DNA of 64,000 bases. It comes from JAWKRB01 sp041389885. GTDB taxonomy: Bacteria; Myxococcota_A; Polyangia; Polyangiales; Ga0077539. The position numbers and the translations under genes are program-made. Of the stretch, positions 1 through 9,144 are shown in pieces; the first letter of the stretch is position 1; every line of letters starts with the position of its first letter. The stretch lies in the NCBI GenBank assembly GCA_041389885.1, contig JAWKRB010000006.1, forward strand, positions 186,001 to 250,000, written 5' to 3'. Below the pieces are notes generated by a model. That model was not told where the DNA came from. It ran no database searches and was given only the letters and a program-made list of their open reading frames with translations.

Positions 1-1216
1 GCACCACGATGGCGTCGTCGATCACGATGCCGACGGCCAGGGTGAGCGCCAGGAGGGTGATGACGTTGAGCGTCAGCCCCATCGCCTTGACCAGCGCGAA
101 GGTCGAGATGATCGACGTGGGGATCGCGAGGGCGGCGATGAGGGTCGATCGACCGTTCCAGAGGAAGAGCAGCACGACCAGCGCCGCGAGCATCCCGCCG
201 AACACCAGGTGCTCTTGCACCGCGCCCACGGCGTTGCGAATGAACTCGCCCTCGTCGCGGACGATCTCCAGGGTGTACCCCGGCGGGAGCGTCGCGCGGA
301 TCTCGGTGATGCGCTCCTTGAGGGCGTCGATGACCGCGAGGGTGTTCGTGCCCGACTGCTTGCGAACCGCGAGCACGACCACGCTCTCGCCGTTGAGCTG
401 CGCGATGGAGCTGGGCTCGGCCTCGCTGTCTTCGGCGTTGCCCACGTCGCGCACGCGGATCGGGAGGCCGCCGCGCTGCGCGACCACGAGGTCGTTGAGC
501 TCCCGCACCGACTCGACGCGGCCCTGCACCCGCAGCGTGTAGGTGCGGTCACCTTGGTCGACCTCGCCGCCGGGGATCTCGACGTTCTGCACCGCCAGCG
601 TGCGCTGCACGTCGACCACGGTGAGCCCGAAGGACTGCAGCCGAGCGGGGTCGAGCACGATGTTGATCTGTCGGCGCATGCCCCCCTGCACGGTGACGCC
701 GCCGACGCCGTTGAGGGACTCGATCTGCCGGCGCAGCCTGCGGTCGGCGTACTCGGTGACCTCGCGCATCGTGCGCGGGGCCCGCACGGCGGCCAGGAGC
801 ACCGGCGCCGCGTCGGGGTCGGAGCGCTCGACGCGGGGCTGCTGAATGCCCTGCGGGAGCTGCGAGAGCGTTCGGTTCACGCGGTCGCGGACCTCCTGGG
901 CGGCCACGGAGGTGTCTTTGTCGAGGTCGAAGCGCGCGATGACGACGCTGAGGCCCTCGTAGGAGACTGAGCGCAGCTCATCGAGGCCCGAGATCGAGTT
1001 GATCGACTCCTCGAGCTTGTCGCTGACCTCGGTCTCGACCTGCTCGGGCGAGGCGCCGGGGAGCACCGTGGTGACCAGCACCACGGGGAAATCGACGTTC
1101 GGAAAGCGGTCGACGCCGATGCCCCGGATGCTGGCGAAGCCCACCACCACCAGCGCGAGGATGAGCACCCATGTGAAGACGGGCCTGCGAACGCAGACCG
1201 CTGCGAGCCATTGCAT
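1..1216 (-). CDS. RND efflux transporter permease (AcrB/HAE1-like), N-terminal part, cut by window edge
   Basis: Reading leftward from the ATG at 1216, the frame is open to the window edge (about 405 codons of a family usually near 1,030). It begins MQWLAAVCVRRPVFTW followed by a hydrophobic TM1, then GVDRFPNVDFPVV, the classic start of AcrB-type inner-membrane drug/proton antiporters. A porter-domain stretch follows, and the visible end is TM4 with VGIVIDDAIVV, where the paired Asp residues are the proton-relay positions of the family. The start lies 9 bp after the stop of the adaptor gene, so the two are co-transcribed. Together with the MarR gene and TolC-like gene it forms a complete tripartite pump. 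Substrate cannot be told from this part. Confidence 0.93.
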   Translation of the reverse strand, partial: MQWLAAVCVRRPVFTWVLILALVVVGFASIRGIGVDRFPNVDFPVVLVTTVLPGASPEQVETEVSDKLEESINSISGLDELRSVSYEGLSVVIARFDLDKDTSVAAQEVRDRVNRTLSQLPQGIQQPRVERSDPDAAPVLLAAVRAPRTMREVTEYADRRLRRQIESLNGVGGVTVQGGMRRQINIVLDPARLQSFGLTVVDVQRTLAVQNVEIPGGEVDQGDRTYTLRVQGRVESVRELNDLVVAQRGGLPIRVRDVGNAEDSEAEPSSIAQLNGESVVVLAVRKQSGTNTLAVIDALKERITEIRATLPPGYTLEIVRDEGEFIRNAVGAVQEHLVFGGMLAALVVLLFLWNGRSTLIAALAIPTSIISTFALVKAMGLTLNVITLLALTLAVGIVIDDAIVV

Positions 1217-1225
1217 CGAACGCTC

Positions 1226-2419
1226 CTACTGCTGAACCGCGGCGCCGTCTGAGAGGGAGTCGAGGCGCTCGATGGCGACGCGTTCGCCGGCGGAGACGCC
1301 GCGCTCGATGAGGACCTCGCGCTCGTCGCGGTCGGCGATGGTCACCACGCGCTCCGACACGCGGCCGTCGGCGATCACGAAGACCCGGTGCGCGCCCGCC
1401 TCGGAGCGGACCGCGCGCACCGGCACCGCCACCACCGAGCGCTGTGTGCCGAGGTTCACCCGCGCGGTGGCGAAGAGGCCGGGGCGAAGCGCGCCGTCGG
1501 CGTTGGGGATCATCGCCTCGGCGATGAGCGAGCGGGTGTCGGTGCGCACCGCCGCCGAGATGTAGCGCACCGTCGCGGGGAAGACCCGGTCGGGGAACGC
1601 GTCGACGCGGATCTCGACCGCCTGGTCGACCCTCACCGCGGCGAAGCGCTCCTGGGGGATCTGCATCTCGATGCGCAGCGGGTCGACGCGCACCAGGGTC
1701 ACCACCGCGCGCTGCGGCGAGACGAACTCGCCCACCGTCGCCATGCGCTCGGAGACCTCGCCCGAGAAGGGCGCGCGCACGATCGAGTCGGCCACGTTGC
1801 GCGCCGCCTGCGACGCGAGCTCGCGCGCCTGCTGGTACTGGTGGTACGCCGCGCGGGCGCCGTTCAGGGCCGCGCGCTGCTGGGCGTCGGCCGCCGCCGA
1901 CTGCGCCACGATGCGCTGGTACTCCGCGTCGCTCATCGAGCCGTGGCCGACGAGGGTCTGCGCGCGGCGCAGCGCGTCCGCGGCGGCCTCGGCGTTCGCC
2001 TGCGCGGCGCGCACCTCGGGGGTGTTCTCGGCGCGAAACGGCCCGCCGCCCTCGAGGCCCAGCCTCGCCCGCGCCGTGGCGAGGGAGGCCTGCGCCGCGG
2101 CGGCGCTGGTGCGGTAGTCGGTGTCGCGGAGGCGCACCAGGGGGTCACCCTCTCGCACCCGCGCCCCGCGCTCGACGTAGGTCTGCATGACCCGACCGCC
2201 GACGATGGGCGTCACCTGCGCCAGCTGGTCGGGCACCAGCGAGCCCGTCGCGAGGAGCACGTCGGGGATCTGCCGGGCCACCGCCGGCGCCGTGGCCACG
2301 CGGACGGGCGCGGCGGCCTGAGCGGGGCGGACCTCGGGCGCGGTTTCGGCTTTGTGGCATCCCGCCCAGAGGCCGAGCGAGAGCGCGAGGGCGGCGCGAG
2401 GGAGTGCGGGGGTCGTCAT
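1226..2419 (-). CDS. RND efflux periplasmic adaptor subunit (HlyD/MFP family) lipoprotein
   Basis: A 397-residue membrane fusion protein that links the inner-membrane RND pump to an outer-membrane channel. The N-terminus has a signal sequence and lipobox ending at Cys21 (GLWAGC), so it is probably a lipoprotein facing the periplasm. Seen in order: a biotinyl-lipoyl-like half motif (GGRVMQTYVERGARVREGDPL, about residues 73-93), an Ala-rich helical hairpin (about 105-200), the second lipoyl half (VRAPFSGEVSERMATVGEFV) and the beta-barrel/membrane-proximal region with LRPGLFATARV. It is the first gene of a leftward pair with the RND permease, and its start faces the MarR gene across 263 bp holding a palindrome. 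Confidence 0.92.
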   Translation of the reverse strand: MTTPALPRAALALSLGLWAGCHKAETAPEVRPAQAAAPVRVATAPAVARQIPDVLLATGSLVPDQLAQVTPIVGGRVMQTYVERGARVREGDPLVRLRDTDYRTSAAAAQASLATARARLGLEGGGPFRAENTPEVRAAQANAEAAADALRRAQTLVGHGSMSDAEYQRIVAQSAAADAQQRAALNGARAAYHQYQQARELASQAARNVADSIVRAPFSGEVSERMATVGEFVSPQRAVVTLVRVDPLRIEMQIPQERFAAVRVDQAVEIRVDAFPDRVFPATVRYISAAVRTDTRSLIAEAMIPNADGALRPGLFATARVNLGTQRSVVAVPVRAVRSEAGAHRVFVIADGRVSERVVTIADRDEREVLIERGVSAGERVAIERLDSLSDGAAVQQ

Positions 2420-2630
2420 GGGGCGATCACTCAGGGTGCGACAGGGTGACGAGGGCCGGAGGGTCGACGCCTCAGGGCCATTGGATGCTACGTCCGAGCG
2501 CGGAGATCAATCGGGGTACGATATTTTCTCAGGTCGGGCCTCGACGGGCGGACCATAGTGGCCCAAAGTCTTTCGGGTAGGGAGCCTCGTGCGATTTTTT
2601 CGGCGAGCGTAGACCCCGACGACCCGAGGT

Positions 2631-2649
2631 TGCATCGTACCGCGATGCA
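2631..2649. promoter_or_regulatory. Candidate MarR-family operator palindrome
   Basis: TGCATCG-N5-CGATGCA is a perfect 7-bp inverted repeat with a 5-bp spacer, 33 bp before the marR ATG in the divergent control region of the efflux locus. MarR dimers typically bind palindromes of this size between their own gene and the genes they control. Assignment is inferred from position and symmetry; it is the only such repeat I saw in this interval. Confidence 0.5.
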
Positions 2650-2682
2650 TTTGTTTCGAGGTGCCGTCTCCGGAGCCCAGAG

Positions 2683-3150
2683 ATGATCGAGCAGCGACTG
2701 GATCGATTGCAGGCGATGATGGAGCGCATGCTCGGGGCGATGCTTCGGCTCGCGCGCCCGCCGTGCAGCGCCGTGGACCTGACGCCGCAGCAGTACATGC
2801 TGCTGAAGCTCCTCGACGACGAGGGTCCCATGAGCCTGAGCGCGATGCGCGAGCGCACGTCGGGCGCGCAGAGCACGCTGAGCGAGACCGTCGCGCGCAT
2901 GGCCCGCACCGGGCTCGTGAGCAAGCGCCGCGACAGCGGAGACCGCCGCGCGGTGCGCGTGGCCATCACGGCGACCGCGCGCACGCTGATGCGGCAGCGC
3001 GCGAAGGAGTTTCGCGCTCGGAGCGAGCTGATCCTCTCGTCGCTCTCGCTGGACGAGCAGGAGCGGTACGTCGAGGCCGTCGAGACCCTCGTGACCCTGA
3101 TTGAGCGCGCCGTCGCCCGCGACGGCGCAAGTGAAGAAGAAAGACGCTGA
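2683..3150 (+). CDS. MarR family transcriptional regulator
   Basis: A 155-residue winged-helix regulator. The pattern is typical of MarR: N-terminal dimerisation helix (RLDRLQAMMERML), LTPQQYMLLKLLDDEGPMSLSAM leading into the helix-turn-helix (TSGAQSTLSETVARMARTGL), then the wing with the DxR signature (SKRRDSGDRRAVRVAIT) and a C-terminal dimerisation helix. A GGAG ribosome site stands about 8 bp before the ATG. It is divergent from the adaptor/RND pair and 3 bp before the TolC-like gene, so it probably represses the pump until a ligand binds. The ligand is unknown. Confidence 0.92.
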   Translation: MIEQRLDRLQAMMERMLGAMLRLARPPCSAVDLTPQQYMLLKLLDDEGPMSLSAMRERTSGAQSTLSETVARMARTGLVSKRRDSGDRRAVRVAITATARTLMRQRAKEFRARSELILSSLSLDEQERYVEAVETLVTLIERAVARDGASEEERR

Positions 3151-3153
3151 CGG

Positions 3154-4672
3154 ATGATTCGCTACCGCTCCCGCACCGCCCTGCCGCTCCTCCTGGCGAC
3201 GCTCGTCGCGCCGGCCGCGCAGGCGCAGACCCCCGAGGCCCCTGAGACTCCCGCCCGCCCGTCCGTCGCTCCGCCGCCCCCGCCGGAGCTCCCAGCGGTC
3301 CTGCGCGCCCAGCCGGGCGGCATCACCGCCGACCAGGCCGCCCGGCAGGCGGTCACCACCAGCGCGGCGGTGCGCGCGGCGGGCGCCAACGTCGAAGCGG
3401 CCCACGCGGCGCGCGCCGAGGCGGGCCTGTCGATGATCCCGCAGATCAGCCTGTCGGCGCGGTACACGCGCCTCTCAGAGATCGCGCAGCCGAGGCTGAA
3501 CCTCGGCGGCGGCACCTGCGTCGGCCAGGGGGCGCGCTCTTCTCGCAGCTACCCACGGCGCCGGCGGCGCCCTCGAGTGCCCCGCGGGCTCGATGCTCCC
3601 GCCGAGCAACGGGGGCTTCTCCTTCCCGGTGATCCTCGACAACATCGCCTTCCGGGGCACGGTGACCATCCCGATCACCGACATCCCCCTGCGCCTCGCG
3701 CGGGTCTACGAAGCCGCGGGGCTCACCGAGCAGGCCCGGCGCCTCGACGAGGAGGCCGCGCGCAACACCGCCGCCTCCGAGGCGAGGGTGGCCTACTACG
3801 AGCTGCTCCGCGCGCGCGGCCAGCACGCCGTGGCGACGCAGGGCGTCGAGACCGCCGAGGCGCACCGTCAGGACCTCGCCCGCTTCGTCGAGGTGGGCAC
3901 GGTGGCCCGGGTCGAGCTCATGCGCGTCGAGGCGCTCCTCGCCGACGCGCAGCGCCTCGAGATCGCGGCGCGGCAGGGCGTCGCGATGGCCGAGGCGCAG
4001 CTCCGGCAGCGCCTGCACCTCGAGGGCGACGCGCCGATCCTCCTGGGAGAGTCCCTCGAAGAGATCCCCGCGCCGCCGACGAACCTCGCCGAGCTCATCG
4101 ACCGGGCGTGGCGCAGCCGCCCCGAGATCGCCAGCCTGGAGCGCCAGAGCGGCGCCCTCGACGCGAACCTCGCCGCGACGCGCGCGGGCATCTGGCCGAG
4201 CCTCGCCGGGGTGTTCAACGTCGACATCGCGAACCCCAACCAGCGCTTCATCCCCGCGACGCCCGACTTCAACACCACCTGGGACGCGACGCTGCAGCTC
4301 TCCTGGTCGCCCAACGCGGCCCTGGTGGCGGGGCGCACGGCCTCGCGGCTGGAGTCGCAGCGCGCGGTGCTCCGCGCGAGCATCCAGCAGCTGCGGGAGG
4401 GCTTCGAGATGGAGGTGCGCAGCGCCTACCTCGGCGCGCAGACCGCCGCCGCGAGCGCCGAGGCCGCGCGCCGCCAGCTCCTCGCGGCCGACGAGAGCTA
4501 CCGGGTGCGCCGCGAGCGATTCGCGGTGGGCAGCGCGATCTCGTCCGACCTCACCGACGCGGAGACCGACCTGCTCCGCGCGCGCTTCGCGGTGGTGAAC
4601 GCGCTGGTGGACGCGAGGGAGAGCCTCGCGAGGCTGCGTCGGGCGGTGGGCGAGCGCGAGGTCGAGAACTGA
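3154..4672 (+). CDS. TolC-family outer membrane efflux protein, frame disrupted near 3527-3580
   Basis: The N-terminal part (from ATG 3154, signal peptide ending AQAQT, then ITADQAARQAVTTSAAVRAAGANVEAAHAARAEAGL) is the first half-repeat of an outer-membrane efflux protein. The rest of the family (from about 3580 to the TGA at 4670-4672) is in a different frame, ending in typical TolC coiled-coil helices (AETDLLRARFAVVNALVDARESL). Between them a third frame reads GGALFSQLPTAPAAP, a family-like stretch. Two missing single bases, one in the GGGGG run at 3528-3532 and one near 3573, would restore a single protein of about 507 residues. This may be an assembly error or true decay. It follows marR by 3 bp and would be the outer channel of the pump. 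Confidence 0.8.
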
Positions 4673-4683
4673 CCCGCGTGGCG

Positions 4684-4717
4684 GCACCCCGGGCGCCCGC
4701 GTGAGGCGCCCGGGTGC
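4684..4717. terminator. Strong hairpin between convergent genes, candidate bidirectional terminator
   Basis: GCACCCCGGGCGCC (4684-4697) pairs with GGCGCCCGGGTGC (4705-4717): 13 base pairs with a one-base bulge and a 7-nt loop. It lies exactly between the stop codons of the convergent TolC-like and Cys-repeat genes. There is no long T-run on either side, so factor-independent activity is uncertain. Confidence 0.55.
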
Positions 4718-4727
4718 TCCGCTCAGA

Positions 4728-7688
4728 TCACTGGAACTCGACGATCATTTCCTGGCTGGGCGCGCCGCAGGTCTGCGTGTTCACGCCGCCCCAGTTGGGG
4801 TTGCTCCCGCCGATGCAGGGGCGAACGATGTAGCCCGAGGGGCAGTTGTTGCCGCTGCAGGTGCTCGGCGGATTGAGCCAGAGCTCCCCGCTGTAGCGGC
4901 TGCCGCAGAGCGACCAGTTGTTGCCGTCGCAGGCCATGTTGAAGTCGGTGCCGCTGCGGATCGCCGCCGCGAGGCCGTTGACCACGGTGGGGTTGGTGCA
5001 GCTCACACCCGTGGTGTTGAAGGTCCCGCGAATGGTCACGCGGGTGTACGAGTTGGTGAGGGTCGCACGCCAGTCGTTCCAGGCCGTGCACTGGGCGCCG
5101 TCGGAGCCCTGCCCCGACACGAAGCTCTGCTGGTAGCGGTTCGAGGTGACGACGCACGCGCCGTTGGCGCACCGGCCGCTCGAGCACGTGACCCCGCAGG
5201 CGCCGCAGTTGCTGGCGTCGGTCTGGGTGTTGACCTCGCAGCCGTTGCTCGGGTTGTTGTCGCAGTTGCGGAACGCGCCGGTGCACGAGCCGACCGCGCA
5301 CGACCCCGCGGTGCAGGCCGCGACCGCGTTCGCGAGCGTGCAGCGGTTGCCGCACGCGCCGCAGTTGTTGACGTCGGTCCCGCCGTTGACCTCGCAGCCG
5401 TTGGCGGGGTTGTTGTCGCAGTCGCGGAAGGCCCCGGTGCACGCCTGGAGCTGGCACGCGCCGCCGGTGCACGCCGAGGACGCGTTGGCGAGGCTGCAGA
5501 CCCGGCCGCAGGAGCCGCAGTTCGCGGCGCTGGTGTTCGTGTTGACCTCGCAGCCGTTGGCGGGGTTGTTGTCGCAGTCGCGGAAGCCGGCGTTGCACAC
5601 GAAGGAGCAGGCGCCCGCGGCGCAGACCGGCGAGGCGTTCGCCGGCGCGGTGCAGGCCGTGCCGCACAGGCCGCAGTTGCGCGGGTCGCTCTGCGTGCTG
5701 GTGCAGCTCCCGGCGCACTCGGTCAGCCCCGTCGCGCAGGTGGCGCGGCAGACGCCGCCCGAGCAGACCTGGCCCGCGCCGCAGGCGTTCCCGCACGCGC
5801 CGCAGTTCGCCCGGTCGGTCTGGGTGTTGATCTCGCAGCCGTTGAGGGGGCTCATGTCGCAGTTGGCGAAGCCCGTGTTGCAGGTCGTGAGGGCGCACGC
5901 CCCGGCGGTGCAGGCCGAACCGCCGTTCGGAGACTGGCACGCGAAGCCGCAGGCGCCGCAGTTGGTCACGCTGTCGAGGCGGGTCTCGCAGCCGTTGGTC
6001 GCGTTGCCGTCGCAGTCGCCGAAGCCCGCGTCGCACTGAAACGAGCATCGCCCCGCGCAGAAGGGCGTCGCGTTGGCGGGGCGGGCGCAGGCGTTGCCGC
6101 AGGCGCCGCAGTTGGCGGGGTCGTTGGCGAGGTCGCGGCAGCTCCCGCCGCAGTCCGACTGACCGGCGACGCAGGTCGCGACGCAGGTCCCCGCGGCGCA
6201 GCGCTGCCCCGCGCCGCAGGTGTTGCCGCAGGCGCCGCAGTTGGCGTTGTTCGCGCTGGTGTTCACCTCGCAGCCGTTCGCCGGGTTCATGTCGCAGTCG
6301 GCGAAGCCCGCGTTGCACGCCCCGAGGGCGCAGCCCGAGCTCACGCAGGTGCCGCTCGCGTTCGCGAAATTGCACCGCACGCCGCACCCGCCGCAGTTGG
6401 TGAGCCCGTCGAGGGAGGTCTCGCACCCGTTCGACGCGTCGCCGTCGCAGTCGCCGAAGCCGCGGTTGCAGGTGATGCCGCAGGCGCCCGCGGCGCAGAA
6501 CGCGACGCCGTTCGCGGGGGTCGGGCAGGCGTTGCCGCAGCCGCCGCAGGCGGCGACGTCGGTGTTGGGGTCGCGGCAGGTGCCGCCGCAGTTCTGGGTC
6601 CCCATCTGGCAGCTCGCGGCGCAGGCGCCGGCGGAGCAGACCTGCCCCGCGGCGCAGGCCGCGCCGCAGGCGCCGCAGTTGGCGCGGTCGGTCTGGGTGT
6701 CGGTGCAGGCGGTGCCGCACGCGGTCTGTCCCATCGGGCACGAGATCACGCAGGCGCCGGCCTCGCACACCTGCCCCGCGGCGCAGGCCGTGCCGCAGGC
6801 GCCGCAGTTGGCGCGGTCGGTCTGGAGGTTCGCGCACACGCGCGGCCCCGTCATCGGCGCGCAGGTGGTGAGGCCCTGCGAGCAGGTGAGCCCGCAGGCG
6901 CCCATCGAGCAGACCTCGCCGCTGTCGCAGACGTTGCCGCAGGTGCCGCAGTCTCCGCGGTCGGTCTGCGTGTCGACGCATCGACCCGAGCACACCGTCT
7001 GGCCCGTCGGGCAGCGCACCTGGCAGTTGCCCGCCACGCACGCCTCACCGCTCGCGCACGCGCGCCCGCAGCTCCCGCAGTTCTGCGCGTCGTTCTGGGG
7101 GTCGGTGCAGAGCCCGCCGCAGGCCTGCTGCCCCGCGGGGCAGTTCGCGACGCAGGCGCCGCGCTCGCAGATCTGACCCGCCGCGCAGGCCGTGCCGCAG
7201 GCGCCGCAGTTCGTGCGATCGATCTGGGTGTTCGTGCAGAAGCGGTCGCTCCCGCCGTCTCCGCCGCCCGTCGCCGCGCACTGCGCGAGGCCGGGGCCGC
7301 ACTCGAGGGTGCACTGGCCCATCGAGCAGACCAGGCCGGCGCTGCAGGCCGCGCCGCAGGCGCCGCAGTTGCCGCGGTCAGTCTGGAGGTCGACGCAGCG
7401 CCCGGCGCACGCGGCCTGCCCGGTCGGGCACGCGGGCTGGCACATCCCCGCCACGCACACCTCGGCGCGCTGGCACGCGCTCCCGCAGGCGCCGCAGTGG
7501 TCGGGGGAGGCCTGCGTATCGACGCAGGCTCCTCCGCAGGCGGTCTGCCCCGCGGTGCAGCTCACGTCGAGGGACGCGTCCATGCCGCCGTCCGAAGAAG
7601 TGCCGCCGACGACCGCGGAGTCTGTGCATCCCGCCGCGAACATCGCGGCGGCGAGTATCCAAGCGCATCTCAGTCTCATGAACCTCAC
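4728..7688 (-). CDS. Giant cysteine-repeat lipoprotein of unknown function
   Basis: A 986-residue secreted protein with a lipobox at Cys21 (MFAAGC). Residues of about 35-830 are a chain of roughly 40-residue units, each built around NCGACGxxC followed by GxxCxxGxCxxxC; I count 17 CGxCGxxC cores. Some units carry an extra GFxDCDxxxxNGCE arm. The last ~150 residues are different, with several Trp and four or more Cys (VRPCIGG, WSLCGSRYSGELWL), and I do not recognise this domain. Proteins of this style are common in Polyangiales and are often misnamed in databases. It is probably surface-exposed and disulfide-stabilised. It is convergent with the TolC-like gene and lies 58 bp downstream of accC on the same strand. 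Role not known. Confidence 0.88.
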   Translation of the reverse strand: MRFMRLRCAWILAAAMFAAGCTDSAVVGGTSSDGGMDASLDVSCTAGQTACGGACVDTQASPDHCGACGSACQRAEVCVAGMCQPACPTGQAACAGRCVDLQTDRGNCGACGAACSAGLVCSMGQCTLECGPGLAQCAATGGGDGGSDRFCTNTQIDRTNCGACGTACAAGQICERGACVANCPAGQQACGGLCTDPQNDAQNCGSCGRACASGEACVAGNCQVRCPTGQTVCSGRCVDTQTDRGDCGTCGNVCDSGEVCSMGACGLTCSQGLTTCAPMTGPRVCANLQTDRANCGACGTACAAGQVCEAGACVISCPMGQTACGTACTDTQTDRANCGACGAACAAGQVCSAGACAASCQMGTQNCGGTCRDPNTDVAACGGCGNACPTPANGVAFCAAGACGITCNRGFGDCDGDASNGCETSLDGLTNCGGCGVRCNFANASGTCVSSGCALGACNAGFADCDMNPANGCEVNTSANNANCGACGNTCGAGQRCAAGTCVATCVAGQSDCGGSCRDLANDPANCGACGNACARPANATPFCAGRCSFQCDAGFGDCDGNATNGCETRLDSVTNCGACGFACQSPNGGSACTAGACALTTCNTGFANCDMSPLNGCEINTQTDRANCGACGNACGAGQVCSGGVCRATCATGLTECAGSCTSTQSDPRNCGLCGTACTAPANASPVCAAGACSFVCNAGFRDCDNNPANGCEVNTNTSAANCGSCGRVCSLANASSACTGGACQLQACTGAFRDCDNNPANGCEVNGGTDVNNCGACGNRCTLANAVAACTAGSCAVGSCTGAFRNCDNNPSNGCEVNTQTDASNCGACGVTCSSGRCANGACVVTSNRYQQSFVSGQGSDGAQCTAWNDWRATLTNSYTRVTIRGTFNTTGVSCTNPTVVNGLAAAIRSGTDFNMACDGNNWSLCGSRYSGELWLNPPSTCSGNNCPSGYIVRPCIGGSNPNWGGVNTQTCGAPSQEMIVEFQ

Positions 7689-7746
7689 CTCAGCGTGGGT
7701 AGAGGTGGAGTTGACCAGAGCGCTCGGCGGCTCACAAGGCGCGCGG

Positions 7747-9111
7747 TCAGCGACGCTTCGCGAAGACCTCGGCGAAGCCCGTGTGGTAGCGACCCGCCGC
7801 GAATTCTTCGCTGCGGATCACGCCGCGCAAGAACGCGAGGTTGGTCACCAACGGCGCGACCTTCGTGGCCTCGAGGGCCGCGTGCAGCCGGTCGATGGCC
7901 TCGGCGCGGGTCTCTCCCCGCGCGATCACCTTCGCGATCATCGGGTCGTAGTACGGCGTGACCTTGCCCGGCGCGCGCACGCCCTCGTCGACGCGCACGC
8001 CTTCGCCCGAGGGCCACGCGAGCTCGGCGATGTCGCCGGGCTTCGGGATGAACCCCTTGGCCGGATCCTCGGCGTAGACCCGCGCCTCGATGGCGTGGCC
8101 CGTCGAGGTCGCCGCGAGGAGCTCCGGCGCGAGGGCCTCGCCCGAGGCCACGCGGAGCTGGTGCTCGACGAGGTCGAGCCCGAAGGCCATCTCCGTGACC
8201 GGGTGCTCGACCTGGATGCGGCAGTTCATCTCGAGGAAGTAGAACTCCTCGCGCTCGGAGTCCCAGATGAACTCGCAGGTGCCCGCGCCGACGTAGCCCG
8301 CGGCCTTCGAGATGCGCACGGCGGCGTCGAGGATCTCGCGGCGGTGCCGCGCTCCGTCGGCGCTCAGCGCGAAGGCGGGCGCGGGAGACTCCTCGACGAT
8401 CTTCTGGTGACGCCGCTGCAGCGAGCACTCGCGCTCTCCGAGGGCCACGACGTTGCCGTGGGCGTCGCCGAAGATCTGCACCTCGATGTGCCGCGGGTTC
8501 TGGACGTAGCGCTCGATGTAGACCCGCCCGTCGCCGAAGGCCTGCGCGCCGCGGTCGGCGCAGCTCTTGAGGGCGCGCTCGAGGGAGGCGTCGTCCTTCA
8601 CGACCTGCATCCCGATGCCGCCGCCACCGCCCACGGCCTTTACCAGCGAAGGATATCCCGTGCTCGCGACGGCGGCGCGGGCCTCGTCGAGGGTCTCGAT
8701 GGGACCGTCGGTGCCCGGCACCGGCGCAACGCCAGCCTCCAGCGCCGTGCGCCGAGACTTCAGCTTGTCGCCCAGGCGGTCGAGGACCTCCGGGGGAGGG
8801 CCGATCCACACCAGCCCCGCGTCGCGCACGGCGCGGGCGAAATGGCTCTTCTCGCTGAGCAGCCCGTATCCGGGGTGCACCGCCTCGACGCCGTGCTTGC
8901 GCGCCGCGGCGAGCACCGCGTCGGCGTTGAGGTACGACTCCTTCACGGACGCGGGGCCGATCAGCTCGCTCACGTCCATCTCGCCTGGGTGCAGCGCCTC
9001 GGCGTCGGCCTCGGAGTGCACGCCGACGGCGAGGACGCCCAGTCGCCGACAGGTCCGCGCCACACGCGCGGCGATCTCGCCACGGTTCGCGATGAGGATC
9101 TTCTTGAACAT
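7747..9111 (-). CDS. accC: Acetyl-CoA carboxylase biotin carboxylase subunit
   Basis: 454 residues, the usual length for AccC. It carboxylates biotin on the carrier protein using ATP and bicarbonate, the first half-reaction of malonyl-CoA (or related acyl-CoA) carboxylation in fatty acid synthesis. Visible signatures: the start MFKKILIANRGEIAARV, the Gly-rich ATP-grasp loop KAVGGGGGIGM, VYIERYVQNPRHIEVQIFGD, ERECSLQRRHQKIVEE, and the catalytic EMNCRIQVEHPVTE with the conserved Arg. No biotin-carrier domain is attached and no accB is adjacent, so partners must be elsewhere. The true start is the ATG at 9111; an upstream extension in frame is non-conserved. It is divergent from the glycosyltransferase with only 33 bp between start codons. 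Confidence 0.95.
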   Translation of the reverse strand: MFKKILIANRGEIAARVARTCRRLGVLAVGVHSEADAEALHPGEMDVSELIGPASVKESYLNADAVLAAARKHGVEAVHPGYGLLSEKSHFARAVRDAGLVWIGPPPEVLDRLGDKLKSRRTALEAGVAPVPGTDGPIETLDEARAAVASTGYPSLVKAVGGGGGIGMQVVKDDASLERALKSCADRGAQAFGDGRVYIERYVQNPRHIEVQIFGDAHGNVVALGERECSLQRRHQKIVEESPAPAFALSADGARHRREILDAAVRISKAAGYVGAGTCEFIWDSEREEFYFLEMNCRIQVEHPVTEMAFGLDLVEHQLRVASGEALAPELLAATSTGHAIEARVYAEDPAKGFIPKPGDIAELAWPSGEGVRVDEGVRAPGKVTPYYDPMIAKVIARGETRAEAIDRLHAALEATKVAPLVTNLAFLRGVIRSEEFAAGRYHTGFAEVFAKRR

Positions 9112-9144
9112 CGTGGCGATGTCTCTATCACGGTCGCTGCGCGT

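Noticed and set aside
1388..2449. Open frame on the plus strand opposite the adaptor gene
   Set aside because: GC-rich shadow, His/Arg-rich with no domain; the minus-strand frame is a clear HlyD-family adaptor.
4701..7961. A 1,086-codon open frame on the plus strand across the Cys-repeat gene
   Set aside because: It mirrors the high-GC repeated codons of the real gene on the other strand; its product is low-complexity Ala/Val/Arg with no domain.
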